Positions 36,144 to 45,300 of a stretch of 55,835 nt of DNA are shown one piece after another. The stretch comes from Roseiflexus sp. (GTDB taxonomy: Bacteria; Chloroflexota; Chloroflexia; Chloroflexales; Roseiflexaceae). Made by a program: the position numbers and the translations under genes. Within the stretch, counting starts at the first letter, position 1; each line of letters begins with the position of its first letter. The stretch is taken from positions 1 to 55,835 of the forward strand of contig JAGHYV010000024.1 of the NCBI GenBank assembly GCA_017743475.1, written 5' to 3'. Under the pieces are notes generated by a model. That model did no database searches. It saw nothing but the letters and a program-made list of their open reading frames with translations, and had not been told where the DNA came from.

Positions 36144-36275
36144 GCCGCCCACGCTTTGCGCCCGAAGAATCCGCGACTCGCCCCGTATGAGCGCTCTGCC
36201 GCAACGCAAACACAAGTCGGTGAGGCTGCCACCATCTCGCGACCGGCGCCCGCATCTGGATAGGAGAGTATCATT

Positions 36276-37257
36276 ATGTCGCAAAGCCCACCATCTCTCG
36301 TGCTGCGCTCGTGGCGCGCGACGCCGCCGATCCGCTGGCGCACTCCCGCGATTACTTCCATGTTCCTGACAACCTGATCTATCTGGACAGCAACTTCCTT
36401 GGTCAACTGCCAAAACGAACCGTCGAGCGAATGCATCGGACGCTGCACGAAGAAAGGGGCGGCATGCAGATCAAGGGATGGACGGCATGCGACTGGATCA
36501 ACGCGCCAGCGCGGATTGGCGCGAAGATTGCCTGCCTGATCGGAGCGCGGCCGGACGAAGTGATCTGCACCGACTCAACGTCGATCAATCTTTTCAAGAC
36601 GCTGGCAGCCGCACTTACCCTGAATCCTGGTTGCCGGGTGATCCTCTCGACGCGCGATAATTTCCCGACCGATCTCTTCTCTACATTGCACAGGGATTGA
36701 TCCAGCATCTCGGCGGAGGGTATGAACTGCGGATGGTGGATGGTGAAAGGATCGCGGAATATCTGAACGATCGGATTGCGGTGTTGATGTTGACGCACGT
36801 CAACTATAAGACGGGGCGTATGTTCGATCTGCCCGCCCTGACGCAGCGGGCGCATGCCTATGGTGCGCTCACGCTGTGGGATCTGGCGCATTCTGCAGGG
36901 GCGATCCCGATGGATCTGAACGGCGCTGGCGTCGATTTTGCGGTCGGGTGCGGCTACAAATATCTCAACGGAGGTCCTGGGCGCCTGCCTACCTGTTCGT
37001 TGCGCGCCGGTGGCAACCGCTTTCGGGATGGATGGGTCATGCCAACCCGTTTGCGTTTACATCGATCTATGAGCTAGCGCCGGGGATTGGTCGCTACCTG
37101 TGCGGCACACCGCCGATCCTGAGCGTGGCAGCGCTCGAATCCGGCGTCGATCTGCTGCTCGAAGCCGATGTGCAGCAGGTTCGGGCAAAATCGCTGGCGC
37201 TCACCGATTTGTTCATTTATCTGGTCGATATGCGCTGCGCCGCCGATGAGTTCGGTT
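36276..37257 (+). pseudogene. kynU: Kynureninase, multiply frameshifted and 3'-truncated
   Basis: Kynureninase sequence appears in successive frames: SRDYFHVPDNLIYLDSNFLG, TSINLFKTLAAAL, then [28 protein letters not shown] and the PLP-lysine string [12 protein letters not shown], then [20 protein letters not shown] and LCGTPPIL. The lesions are a 1-base loss near 36290, an apparent 5-base duplication near 36672, a 1-base loss near 36977 and loss of the 3' end where IS5-like sequence begins near 37257. AGGAGAG precedes the ATG at 36276. The intact enzyme would cleave kynurenine to anthranilate and alanine in tryptophan breakdown. No other kyn gene is in the window. Confidence 0.85.
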
Positions 37258-37841
37258 CGATACTATTTCGACAAATGGAATCGTGATAAACCTTCATCAA
37301 AATCAATGATACGCTGCGGAAACTGGCGCGACAACGCTAAATCGCGATCCAGAGCCGTCTATCAGCGTCCTGGACTCCCAATCTGTCACAACGACCGAAG
37401 TAGGCGGAGAGCGCGGCTATGACGGAAAAAAAAGGTCAATGGGCGCAAACGGCAATTTTGGGTTGATACAAAGGGGTTTCTGTCGCTCGTGCTCGTCCAT
37501 CCGGCGGACATTTCAGATACCGAGGGTGCAGAATGGCTTCTCGCCGCACATCATCACTCATTTCCGCGAATGCAAGAGATTCGGGTGGATGAGGGGTAAA
37601 AAAGGGTTAGATGAATCGCTAAAAAAATACTGCGATAAGCCTGAATATAATTGAAAAACCGACTGGGCAAAAGGGATGTGCCGTCATCCCGAAGCGATGG
37701 GTGGTGGAACGCTCAATTGCGTGGGCGAGACGCAATCGTTTGGCGAGTAAGGAATACAACCGCAATCCAGAATCAAGCGAAGCCTTTCTTTATCTTAGTT
37801 CTATCGCAATGCTTCTGAATCGGCTCTATCCGAAATGTTAG
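37258..37841 (+). mobile_element. IS5-type transposase remnant, central and C-terminal part
   Basis: Across shifting frames one can read VRYYFDKWNRDK, VLDSQSVTTTEVGGERGYDG, VDTKGFLSLVLVHPADISDT (DDE-region) and VIPKRWVVERSIAWARRNRL, ending SSEAFLYLSSIAMLLNRLYP and TAG at 37839-37841. These are the middle and end of an IS5-group transposase, with stop codons and frameshifts (for example the TAA after VDEG near 37596). The first 80 or so residues are missing here and appear on the opposite strand at 37845-38018. Confidence 0.82.
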
Positions 37842-37844
37842 TTT

Positions 37845-38018
37845 TTGATCACGCTCCTTGTAGAGCAGCGCGTTGACGATCGCCCGGCGATCGATTTCGG
37901 TCGGACGCCCGCCTTTTGGCGACGAGGTGACGACTAGCGGCGCGATGGCGGCCCATTGCGCATCGGTCAGATCGGTCGCATACTTCGTTGGATAGGATCG
38001 AAGCTCACGTTGCGGCAT
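37845..38018 (-). mobile_element. IS5-type transposase remnant, N-terminal part, inverted
   Basis: From ATG 38018 on the minus strand: YATDLTDAQWAAIAPLVVTS, then KGGRPTEIDRRAIVNALLYK, the standard IS5-group N-terminus. The family sequence ends near 37850 and the open frame then runs antisense to the other fragment. So one element, or two copies, was split by an inversion. No terminal inverted repeats were identified by eye. Confidence 0.8.
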
Positions 38019-38119
38019 AACAGATTACTCCTCATCAGAACGGCATGGTTGCTATCATGATACCTCAAGTCCGGGTTTCTGATCACCCTCTGAGAAATGC
38101 TGTTATTCTCCAATCTTCA

Positions 38120-39370
38120 TCAAACCCACGGATATGGAGTCTCTCCGTCGATCAGGCGGTCGAGCGCGTGACGCAGATCGGCAATGATGTCAGCAGTCTC
38201 CTCGATTCCCACCGAGAGACGAACCATGCTATCGCTGATACCGCGCTCGGCGCGCTGTTCCGGCGTCAGTTCGCGGTGCGACGCGATGGACGGCGCGCTG
38301 GCAAGGGTGTAGACATCTCCGAGAGTCGTGGCAGGCAAAATGAGACGCAGTGCATCGAAGAAACGATGCAGCGCCTCACGGCTGGCTGCGCGCAACTCAA
38401 ACGTGACAAGCGCGCCAAACAACCCTCCAAACATTTCGGTTGCCAGCGTATGCTGCGGATGGCTGGCAAGACCCGGATAGTGCACGGTTGCAACCGCCGG
38501 GTGGGTGGTTAACCAGGTTGCAATCTCAGCAGCGGAACGACACTGCTGGCGCACACGCAGCGCCAGCGTCTTCAAGCCGCGCAGAATCTGATATGCCTCG
38601 AACGGTCCCAGCGATGCGCCCAGCAATCGCGCCTGGCGCCGTAACGTATCGCGGATCAGACCGGTGCGCGCCACGACCACGCCGCCAGCGACATCGCCGT
38701 GTCCGCCGAGATATTTCGTCGCGCTGTGAATGACCAGATCGGCGCCGAGTGTCAGTGGTTGCTGCAACACCGGCGTCACAATAGTGCTATCCACTGCCAG
38801 TCGAGCGCCTGCCGCCCGTGCACGCTGCGCCAGCGCCCGAATGTCGATCACGCGCAAGAGCGGGTTGGAGAGTTGCTCAACCAGCAGCACATCAGGACGG
38901 TGCGCTTCCAGCGCCGCATCGACCGCGTCCAGATCGCACATATCACACGTGGCAATCCGCGTTCCGCGCGCGGCGAAAAACTCCTGCAACAGCAGGGTTG
39001 TCGCGCCATACATATCGCGCGCCGCCAGAATAGCACGCGGCGCGGGCGCGGTTGCGCCGCGCGGCGTGCCTGCCGCCAGCAACGCTGCATACAGCGCCGC
39101 CATCCCGGAAGCGAACGCCGTCGCGCCCGCGCCACGCTCAACGACCGTCATCGCCTCTTCCAGGGCAGCTACCGTGGGGTTTCCATAACGGGTGTACACA
39201 TACCCGCTGCCGCTTTCAAGCGCTGTATCGAGCGCTGCCAGATCGGGGTGCAGATATGTTGCGCTCGTGTAGATGGGAGTAGCAGTCGGCGTCGATCCGG
39301 GCGCTGGCGCGCGTTCGCCTGCATGCACCAGTTTGGTCTGCAAACACCAGTCGGGTTGATCATCGTTCAT
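38120..39370 (-). CDS. Trans-sulfuration PLP enzyme (cystathionine gamma-synthase/lyase family)
   Basis: A 416-residue Cys/Met-metabolism PLP enzyme: TKLVHAGERAPAPGSTPTAT at the N-terminus, YTRYGNPTVAALEEAM, FASGMAALYAALLAAG, DSTIVTPVLQQPL and the PLP-lysine box HSATKYLGGHGDVAGG. Members make or break cystathionine, or make homocysteine or methanethiol, and sequence alone does not fix the reaction. GAGGTT lies upstream of the ATG. It is a single gene on the minus strand, divergent from glcF. The 254-base gap 39371-39624 shows no further gene and no clear promoter. Confidence 0.92.
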   Translation of the reverse strand: MNDDQPDWCLQTKLVHAGERAPAPGSTPTATPIYTSATYLHPDLAALDTALESGSGYVYTRYGNPTVAALEEAMTVVERGAGATAFASGMAALYAALLAAGTPRGATAPAPRAILAARDMYGATTLLLQEFFAARGTRIATCDMCDLDAVDAALEAHRPDVLLVEQLSNPLLRVIDIRALAQRARAAGARLAVDSTIVTPVLQQPLTLGADLVIHSATKYLGGHGDVAGGVVVARTGLIRDTLRRQARLLGASLGPFEAYQILRGLKTLALRVRQQCRSAAEIATWLTTHPAVATVHYPGLASHPQHTLATEMFGGLFGALVTFELRAASREALHRFFDALRLILPATTLGDVYTLASAPSIASHRELTPEQRAERGISDSMVRLSVGIEETADIIADLRHALDRLIDGETPYPWV

Positions 39371-39624
39371 GGCATAACCTCGGAGAAATACACGCTGCTA
39401 TCTTATCATGCCTTGACCGATTCGTAGTACAATGGTGGGAAGCATCGATACACCATTCCAGAAACCACAGCCTGATCGAATCCCCCGGTTTTACAAGAAC
39501 AGGGGCAGTCTGTATTATGCCTGAACGTGCGTGTGTATGTTAAAGAACACGCTGGCAGCGCGCACTGCGACGCTGGTGTGTCGGTGCGTGCTCGCCTGAC
39601 CTGTAACGATCACCCAGGAGCGTT

Positions 39625-40932
39625 ATGAGCCAGATCATCGAACTGTTGCGCAGCGAGGAATACCGCAAAAAACTGGACCAGTGCATCCACTGCGGTCTTT
39701 GCCTGCAAGCCTGCCCAACGTATGATGTATTCGGAACGGAAATGGACTCTCCTCGCGGGCGCATTGCGCTTATGCGGGCAGTTCATGAAGGAAAGATCGG
39801 GGAAGATCGGATCAATGGCGCATTTGCCACCCACATCACCCGCTGCCTGGCGTGCCGCGCCTGCGAAACAGCCTGTCCCTCCGGCGTGCAGTATGGCGCG
39901 CTGTTTGAACCGGCGCGAGAACTCGTCGAGCATCACCGTGATCCGTCTCCCGTAGAACGAGCGCTCCGCTGGATTGGTCTGCACCAGTTGATGCCGCATC
40001 GCAGGCGGTTGAAACTGATGGCGTCGGCGCTGTGGCTCTATCAAAAGACCGGTCTCCAGGGTCTCGTTCGCCGCCTGAATGTGCTTCCGCCCCATCTTCG
40101 CGCAATGGAAGCGATCATCCCGCCATTAACGCCGCGTTATACGGATTACAGCACGCCTGCTCCACCGGTCGGCGAACAGCGCGGACGGGTGGCGTTCGTC
40201 ATCGGGTGCGTGCAGGAAGCGTTTCTGGCGCCGGTCAATCAGGCGACACGACGGGTGCTGCGGCGCAATGGGTTCGAGGTGATCACGCCAATGCAGCAGA
40301 CATGCTGCGGTGCAGCGCATGTGCACATCGGCGAACGCGACGCTGCGCGCGCACTGGCGCGGCGCAATATCGATGCGTTCCTGGCGGAAGATGTAATGGC
40401 GATTGTTGTCAATGCTGGCGGATGTGGTCTGGCATTGAAGGAGTATCCGCACCTGCTGTCAGACGATCCGCTCTACGCAGAACGCGCAAAGCGATTTGCG
40501 TCGCTGGTGCGAGATGTGAACGAGTTCCTCGCCGACCATCTCCACCGTCCGCCGCGTGGTGAAATGCGCATACGCGCAACCTATGTTGACTCATGCCACC
40601 TGCGCCATGGTCAGCGAGTATCGCGCCAGCCGCGCGACCTGCTGCGTGCCATTCCGGGGCTGGAACTGGTCGAACTACGCCAGCCTGATCGCTGCTGCGG
40701 CAGTGCTGGCGTCTACAATATTATGCAACCAGATATTGCCGATCAGGTGCTCGATGCGAAGATGAAGGATGTCGCAGCAACTGGCGCGACGCTGGTGGTC
40801 ACGAGTAATACCGGTTGCCATTTACAGTTGATCGCCGGGGTGCGCAAGGTGGGCCTAAACGCTAGAGTTATGCACGTCGTCGAAGTGCTCGACGAATCAT
40901 ACCGTCGCGAACAGGATGCCAGGCATCGATAA
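39625..40932 (+). CDS. glcF: Glycolate oxidase iron-sulfur subunit (GlcF-like)
   Basis: A 435-residue protein: ferredoxin motifs CIHCGLCLQACPTY (near 18-31) and CLACRACETACPSG (near 75-88), then two CCG domains (QTCCGAAHVHIGERD; DSCHLRHGQRVS with DRCCGSAGVYNIM). Length and order match GlcF, which takes electrons from the GlcDE flavoproteins during glycolate oxidation at the membrane. AGGAG is 6 bases before the ATG. No glcD or glcE is in the window, so the flavoprotein must be encoded elsewhere or differ. Confidence 0.92.
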   Translation: MSQIIELLRSEEYRKKLDQCIHCGLCLQACPTYDVFGTEMDSPRGRIALMRAVHEGKIGEDRINGAFATHITRCLACRACETACPSGVQYGALFEPARELVEHHRDPSPVERALRWIGLHQLMPHRRRLKLMASALWLYQKTGLQGLVRRLNVLPPHLRAMEAIIPPLTPRYTDYSTPAPPVGEQRGRVAFVIGCVQEAFLAPVNQATRRVLRRNGFEVITPMQQTCCGAAHVHIGERDAARALARRNIDAFLAEDVMAIVVNAGGCGLALKEYPHLLSDDPLYAERAKRFASLVRDVNEFLADHLHRPPRGEMRIRATYVDSCHLRHGQRVSRQPRDLLRAIPGLELVELRQPDRCCGSAGVYNIMQPDIADQVLDAKMKDVAATGATLVVTSNTGCHLQLIAGVRKVGLNARVMHVVEVLDESYRREQDARHR

Positions 40933-41010
40933 CGCTGTGCACTCCGCTATTTGCAGGCGTCAGCCTGCCGACACGATTTCCCCATGCACCTTTGCCCATC
41001 ATCCTCCCAA

Positions 41011-41039
41011 CCCCCTTCTCCCACAAGGGGAGAAGGGGG
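41011..41039. repeat. GC-rich palindrome CCCCCTTCTCCC / GGGAGAAGGGGG
   Basis: A perfect 12-base-pair inverted repeat with a 5-base loop in the gap between two convergent genes. A half copy (AAGGGGAGAAGGGGAGTGTGGG) follows at about 41097-41118, where the flanking AGTGTGGGC(A/G)TCCTGAT is also repeated. It could act as a bidirectional terminator, though no T-run follows. Confidence 0.65.
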
Positions 41040-41126
41040 GAGTGTGGGCATCCTGATGCCTGAAACCATCGCATCTTACATCTCCGCGTGCGACGCAAGG
41101 GGAGAAGGGGAGTGTGGGCGTCCTGA

Positions 41127-42482
41127 TTACTCTCCCGGCTCAAAGTAGATCGGATTCGTCACTGCCAGCAATTCGCCGTCTGCTGCGCGAATTTCCGCAA
41201 CGCACCATTGCGCTTCGCTCCCGTTCAGCATCCATGAGCGTTCCCCGCCTGGCGTGGCGATATCCTCGTCGATCTGTGCGCCATTGGCAATCAGGCGCAA
41301 CCGCGCGCCAGGAGGAACATCACGCCAGCGCGCCTGAATAGTTGCCGCACCCCTGGGAAGTATATCCCCCATCATACCGGTCGTCGTGCCGCTGGTGCCA
41401 GTCAGTTCAAGCGCCGGACCACTGCTGAGATAGAGTCGGCCATGAGCGATAGCGCGCAGAATCGCTCCTTCGTCACGTCGGGTTGCATAGACAACATTGA
41501 ATCCAGGGCGCGCCTCGGCTGGTGCAGGACCATGCGCATCGGTTCCGGCGGTTGCGGTAATCCGCAAGCCCCAGTTCAGCCATTCATACCACAACGCCAG
41601 CGCTGCTTCGTTGTTGCTGTCGCCGTTCCACAATCCATTCCACACCTCGACGGCGCGCGCCGTTCCCGGCATCATATCGACATAGCGCCAGTCACAGCCA
41701 GTGCAGGGGGGGTCGCCGGGCGCAAGCGGATGTGCAATGACGAATAACCCGCCCTCTTTTTCAATTTCGGCAGCGATCTGCGGCATACTGCGCTCACCAG
41801 TGCGGACGCGCCAGTCGATCCAGCGGCGCGTCCCCAGGCTCAACGCATGTCCCCAGAATGTCGTCAACTCCATACCCCCCATCACCAGGAGATCATCGGT
41901 TGTCAGTGCGTCGAGGTTGTGCAGTTGCGCGATGGTGTTGTGGTCGGTCAGCGCCACAAAATCCAGGTGACGGGCGCGCGCTGCTTCGAGCAGCGCTGGT
42001 ATATCCCATTTGCCGTCCGAATGAATGGTGTGGGCATGCAGATCGCCGCGATACCAGCCGCGTCCGGGAGTCTTCGTCAGGTGGGTGACCGGCGTCGGTG
42101 TAGGTGGTGCAACCGGTGCAACCGGCTCATCGGTCGTCGAAATGTCGAGTGTGTAGTGACAGGGGGCGCCGGGAGCAACCATGTGGGTATCGATGACTGC
42201 ATCCCACTGACCAGCCTGAAGCGAACCGGGCATGTAGCCTGGCGTTGCGTGCAACGCATCGATGACCACATCATGCTGCGCGCCGCCACGATGCCCGGCG
42301 CCCCGGAAACCGGCTGGATCGAAGAGTGAGAGACACAGCATGGTGTTGATACCATCGAACGCTGGCGGCTCGAAGCGCAATCGAATGAACAGCCGGGTCG
42401 CACCGGATGGAACCTCGAAAGGATGGCTGATATGCCGCTTCCAGTCACGTTCAGTCAACGTGCCGCTAAATGATGCCTGCAT
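41127..42482 (-). CDS. CehA/McbA-type PHP-domain metallohydrolase
   Basis: A protein of about 451 residues. The N-terminal 145 residues look like a beta-sandwich or jelly-roll domain. The PHP domain follows with the metal motifs DLHAHTIHSDGKW, VALTDHNT, MELTTFWGH, FVIAHP and TAGTDAHGP. A C-terminal beta-rich domain (ALELTGTSG onward) ends it. CehA and McbA hydrolyse aryl carbamate esters, but most relatives are uncharacterised phosphoesterases. No signal peptide. AGGAGG lies 11 bases before ATG 42482; an ATG nine codons upstream is an alternative. It is divergent from the aldolase gene. Confidence 0.85.
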   Translation of the reverse strand: MQASFSGTLTERDWKRHISHPFEVPSGATRLFIRLRFEPPAFDGINTMLCLSLFDPAGFRGAGHRGGAQHDVVIDALHATPGYMPGSLQAGQWDAVIDTHMVAPGAPCHYTLDISTTDEPVAPVAPPTPTPVTHLTKTPGRGWYRGDLHAHTIHSDGKWDIPALLEAARARHLDFVALTDHNTIAQLHNLDALTTDDLLVMGGMELTTFWGHALSLGTRRWIDWRVRTGERSMPQIAAEIEKEGGLFVIAHPLAPGDPPCTGCDWRYVDMMPGTARAVEVWNGLWNGDSNNEAALALWYEWLNWGLRITATAGTDAHGPAPAEARPGFNVVYATRRDEGAILRAIAHGRLYLSSGPALELTGTSGTTTGMMGDILPRGAATIQARWRDVPPGARLRLIANGAQIDEDIATPGGERSWMLNGSEAQWCVAEIRAADGELLAVTNPIYFEPGE

Positions 42483-42753
42483 ACGATGGTGAACCTCCTC
42501 TCCCCACATTATCGCTTCTCGTGGATGTTTTCGGGTTGATACAATGCCAGACCTGTGAGAGACGATGCTTCTTCGACGTTCGTTCGCGCCAGTCGCACTG
42601 GCAGCAGGGAGCGACGTTACAGTGCAACATCCCTCCCTGCAGCGGTCGATTACGGCACATCTTTGATCTGCCCCGGCGCCTGTTAATTTTCCCGCTGTCC
42701 GGTGCGTATCCTATGCCAAAGCGCGGTAGAATGCAAACGAAAGGAGAAACCAA

Positions 42754-43530
42754 ATGCTGCCGATCAACCGCGTGAAACAGGCGCTCAAAGCTGGCCAGCC
42801 AGTATACGGAACCATGCTCGTCGAGAGTGCTTCCACGGCATATGTCATGATGCTGGCGCACGCCGGGTACGACTTCGTGTTTATCGATATGGAGCACGGC
42901 GTCTACGATCTCGGCGCTGTTGCCGAAATGATCAGGGTGGCGCGCCTGACTGGTCTCACGCCGCTGGTGCGGATTCCCGACTTGGCATACGATCTGGTAG
43001 CGCGCACCCTTGATGCCGGTGCGATGGGAGTCATGCTGCCGCGCGTTGAGACTGTCGAACAGGCGCAGACGCTGGTCAGATACGCAAAGTACCCACCAGA
43101 GGGTGTACGTGGAGCAGCTGCTGGTCGCGGTCACACCGACTACCGTGGCGTCGCGCCATGCGATCTGGTGCGTCACATGAATGAGCATACGCTCATCATT
43201 CTCCAGATCGAACGGGAAGCTGCCGTGCAGCGCATCGACGATCTGTTTGCCGTGCCGGGCGTCGATGCCGGGCTGATCGGACCGTTTGACCTCACGATCT
43301 CACTAGGGGCGGAGAGCGTCACCGCGCCGGAAGTTGAGTCGGCAATCGCGCGGGTGCTGGGTGCCGCGCAGCGTGCTGGCATCGCATGCGGCATCCACAG
43401 CAGTGACCCGCAGCAGGCGGCTATATGGCGAGAGCGTGGTATGACCCTGATAATGAGCGGCAGCGATGCGCAATTCTTCAGTGCAGGGGCGCGTCAAGCA
43501 CTTGCGGCAATGCGCCATTCAATCGCCTGA
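42754..43530 (+). CDS. HpcH/HpaI-family class II aldolase
   Basis: A 258-residue TIM-barrel aldolase: GTMLVESASTAYVMMLAHAG, DFVFIDMEHGVYD (the catalytic His and neighbouring Glu), AGAMGVMLPRVET, ILQIEREAAV (metal Glu) and GLIGPFDLTISLG (metal Asp). It is related to 2-keto-3-deoxy-L-rhamnonate and 4-hydroxy-2-oxovalerate-type aldolases, which cleave to pyruvate plus an aldehyde. AAGGAG precedes the ATG by 8 bases. It stands alone, so the sugar acid or aromatic product it uses is not indicated. Confidence 0.9.
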   Translation: MLPINRVKQALKAGQPVYGTMLVESASTAYVMMLAHAGYDFVFIDMEHGVYDLGAVAEMIRVARLTGLTPLVRIPDLAYDLVARTLDAGAMGVMLPRVETVEQAQTLVRYAKYPPEGVRGAAAGRGHTDYRGVAPCDLVRHMNEHTLIILQIEREAAVQRIDDLFAVPGVDAGLIGPFDLTISLGAESVTAPEVESAIARVLGAAQRAGIACGIHSSDPQQAAIWRERGMTLIMSGSDAQFFSAGARQALAAMRHSIA

Positions 43531-43579
43531 TCGCACAAGATACTACATATTGCCCTATGCACAAGCTTGTCAGGTAGCA

Positions 43580-43585
43580 TATAAT
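43580..43585 (+). promoter_or_regulatory. -10 element upstream of the HD-domain gene
   Basis: A perfect TATAAT 96 bases before the ATG at 43681; no -35 at a normal distance. Confidence 0.35.
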
Positions 43586-43680
43586 GACAGACAGGCATTG
43601 GGTGAGATCGTTTGCCGATACAACAAAGGCGTTGAATGATCTTTCCCCGTTCAGGAATCTACGCCTGAGGAAAGATAATC

Positions 43681-44313
43681 ATGACTGAACCGGATTTCGA
43701 GGGTGCGCGAACATACGCCCTCATGCGACTGACACATGAATTGCCAGAAACTGTAACATATCACTCAGTGCATCACACGCGCGATGATGTCGTGCCGACC
43801 GTCGAGCGCCTGGCACTTGCCGAGGGGGTCAACGGCGAAGACCTGTTGCTCCTGCGCACGGCTGCATATTTTCATGACCTAGGATTCGTCGTGCGCCGCG
43901 AAGAGCATGAACAGGCAGGTGCAGAGATTGCTGCCCGGGTTCTACCTCAATTTGGCTACACGCCAGCACAGATCGACAAAATCTGTCGGATGATTATGGC
44001 AACGCGCATTCCTCAGTCGCCGAAGACGCTGACGGAACAGATTCTGGCAGATGCTGACCTTGATACGCTTGGCAGTGAGCATTTCTGGAAGCAGAGCGAA
44101 AAGTTGCGCGCCGAAAACGAAGCGTTCGACGGACCGATGAGCGATGTCCAGTGGTACATGACGCAGGTAGCGTTCATAGAGAACCACCGCTACTGGACAG
44201 CGACGGCGCGCGCGTTGCGAGAACCGCGCAAACAGCAACATCTGGCACAGTTGCGCAAATTGTTGGAACACGCGCTCCGTCAGGCCGAAATGCCGGTGGA
44301 TGAACAATCCTGA
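43681..44313 (+). CDS. HD-domain metal-dependent phosphohydrolase
   Basis: A 210-residue HD protein: YHSVHHTRDDVVPTVERLA (first His), TAAYFHDLGF (the HD pair), EEHEQAGAEIAARVLPQFG and ILADADLDTLGSE (final Asp). The spacing fits the general HD superfamily, which hydrolyses nucleotides or cyclic nucleotides. The exact substrate is not predictable. It faces the CbiX-like gene, whose end is 22 bases away. Confidence 0.85.
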   Translation: MTEPDFEGARTYALMRLTHELPETVTYHSVHHTRDDVVPTVERLALAEGVNGEDLLLLRTAAYFHDLGFVVRREEHEQAGAEIAARVLPQFGYTPAQIDKICRMIMATRIPQSPKTLTEQILADADLDTLGSEHFWKQSEKLRAENEAFDGPMSDVQWYMTQVAFIENHRYWTATARALREPRKQQHLAQLRKLLEHALRQAEMPVDEQS

Positions 44314-44334
44314 CCGGAAAATGGTGCTAGCGGC

Positions 44335-45126
44335 CTACGACACATCGAGCGCAGCACGCACCCGGTCGGCAATCGCTGTAATTAACCGGCGATCATACGC
44401 TAGAGGTTCTGCCTGAATAATGGTCACCTCAGGATATTTGGCAGATACGCAGGCGATAGCGCGCTCGATGAAAGGTACCATCATCCCACATTGCTCCAGA
44501 GCGTATGGCGCAACAATGATTGCGTGGCAACCCTGCTCAATCAACGCCTCGAGAGATGATTCTAGGGTTTCTCTGTCTTGATCGGCAGCGTAAAAGCGCA
44601 CAGCAGTATACCGCGTTGCAGTTGGGCAGCACGTGGTTATCGCTTCTTCCAGAGGCGCAGGGATGTCGGGCAGCCTTTTTCCGACGATCAGCAATCCAAT
44701 GGCACGCTGCTTATGCCATCCGGGCCAGGCGATGCGACCGTGATGCATATGATGCGCAGCCACATAATCGGCTTCGATCACGCGCTGGATGAGCACCTCT
44801 ATCAACGCGCGGTGATGCCCAAGCGCCTCAGCCACACGCAGCGCGAGGTGCGGGTAAGTCTGGCGCGCGCGTTGCACCGTGCGTTCCAGATCCACCCAGT
44901 CCTCCTTCGCCAGTGACAATGTATATGGTACGATGACTGCCTCTCGGGCGCCTCGGGCAATGCATTGTTCGAGCACTTCACTAAGGAAAGGGCGCTGGTG
45001 CTGGAGAAATCCAGCAGCAACAATAGAGGCAATACCGGCCTTACGGCAATGCGCCGCCAGACGAATGAGCGTCGCGCCCGTTCGGGGTTCCGCCTGTCCT
45101 CGACCTGCCAGAATAACAGCGCGCAT
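44335..45126 (-). CDS. CbiX/SirB-like protein, two-domain, with altered active-site motif
   Basis: A 263-residue protein with two CbiX-type halves: ILAGRGQAEPRTGATLIRLA at the N-terminus and LLIVGKRLPDIPAPLEEAIT near residue 140. EAVIVPYTLSLAKEDWVDLE and AIIVAPYALEQCGMMVPFIE are the matched later segments. Sirohydrochlorin and cobalt chelatases normally open with GHGS(R), whose His is a metal ligand; here that position is Arg (GRG), so chelation is in doubt. It could be a non-catalytic paralogue in tetrapyrrole metabolism. It lies downstream of the MFS gene on the same strand, 174 bases away. Confidence 0.7.
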   Translation of the reverse strand: MRAVILAGRGQAEPRTGATLIRLAAHCRKAGIASIVAAGFLQHQRPFLSEVLEQCIARGAREAVIVPYTLSLAKEDWVDLERTVQRARQTYPHLALRVAEALGHHRALIEVLIQRVIEADYVAAHHMHHGRIAWPGWHKQRAIGLLIVGKRLPDIPAPLEEAITTCCPTATRYTAVRFYAADQDRETLESSLEALIEQGCHAIIVAPYALEQCGMMVPFIERAIACVSAKYPEVTIIQAEPLAYDRRLITAIADRVRAALDVS

Positions 45127-45300
45127 GCAGCTCCTGCATTGTGAGCAAGTGTGATGTCACCTCGTCATACATACCGATGTACGCTGCAGAGACACGAATG
45201 GATCTTGCGTGTTTTCCAGTCTGCCTGGCATTTGCGGGGAACAAAATCGGGGTGCAACGCTCTTATGCGCGCACCCCTATAAAGAGCAGTGTTCAGCCGC

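Noticed and set aside
39413-39433. TTGACC/TACAAT as a glcF promoter
   Set aside because: The spacer is only 9 bases.
43550-43585. TTGCCC/TATAAT as a full promoter
   Set aside because: The spacer of 24 bases is too long; only the -10 was kept at low confidence.
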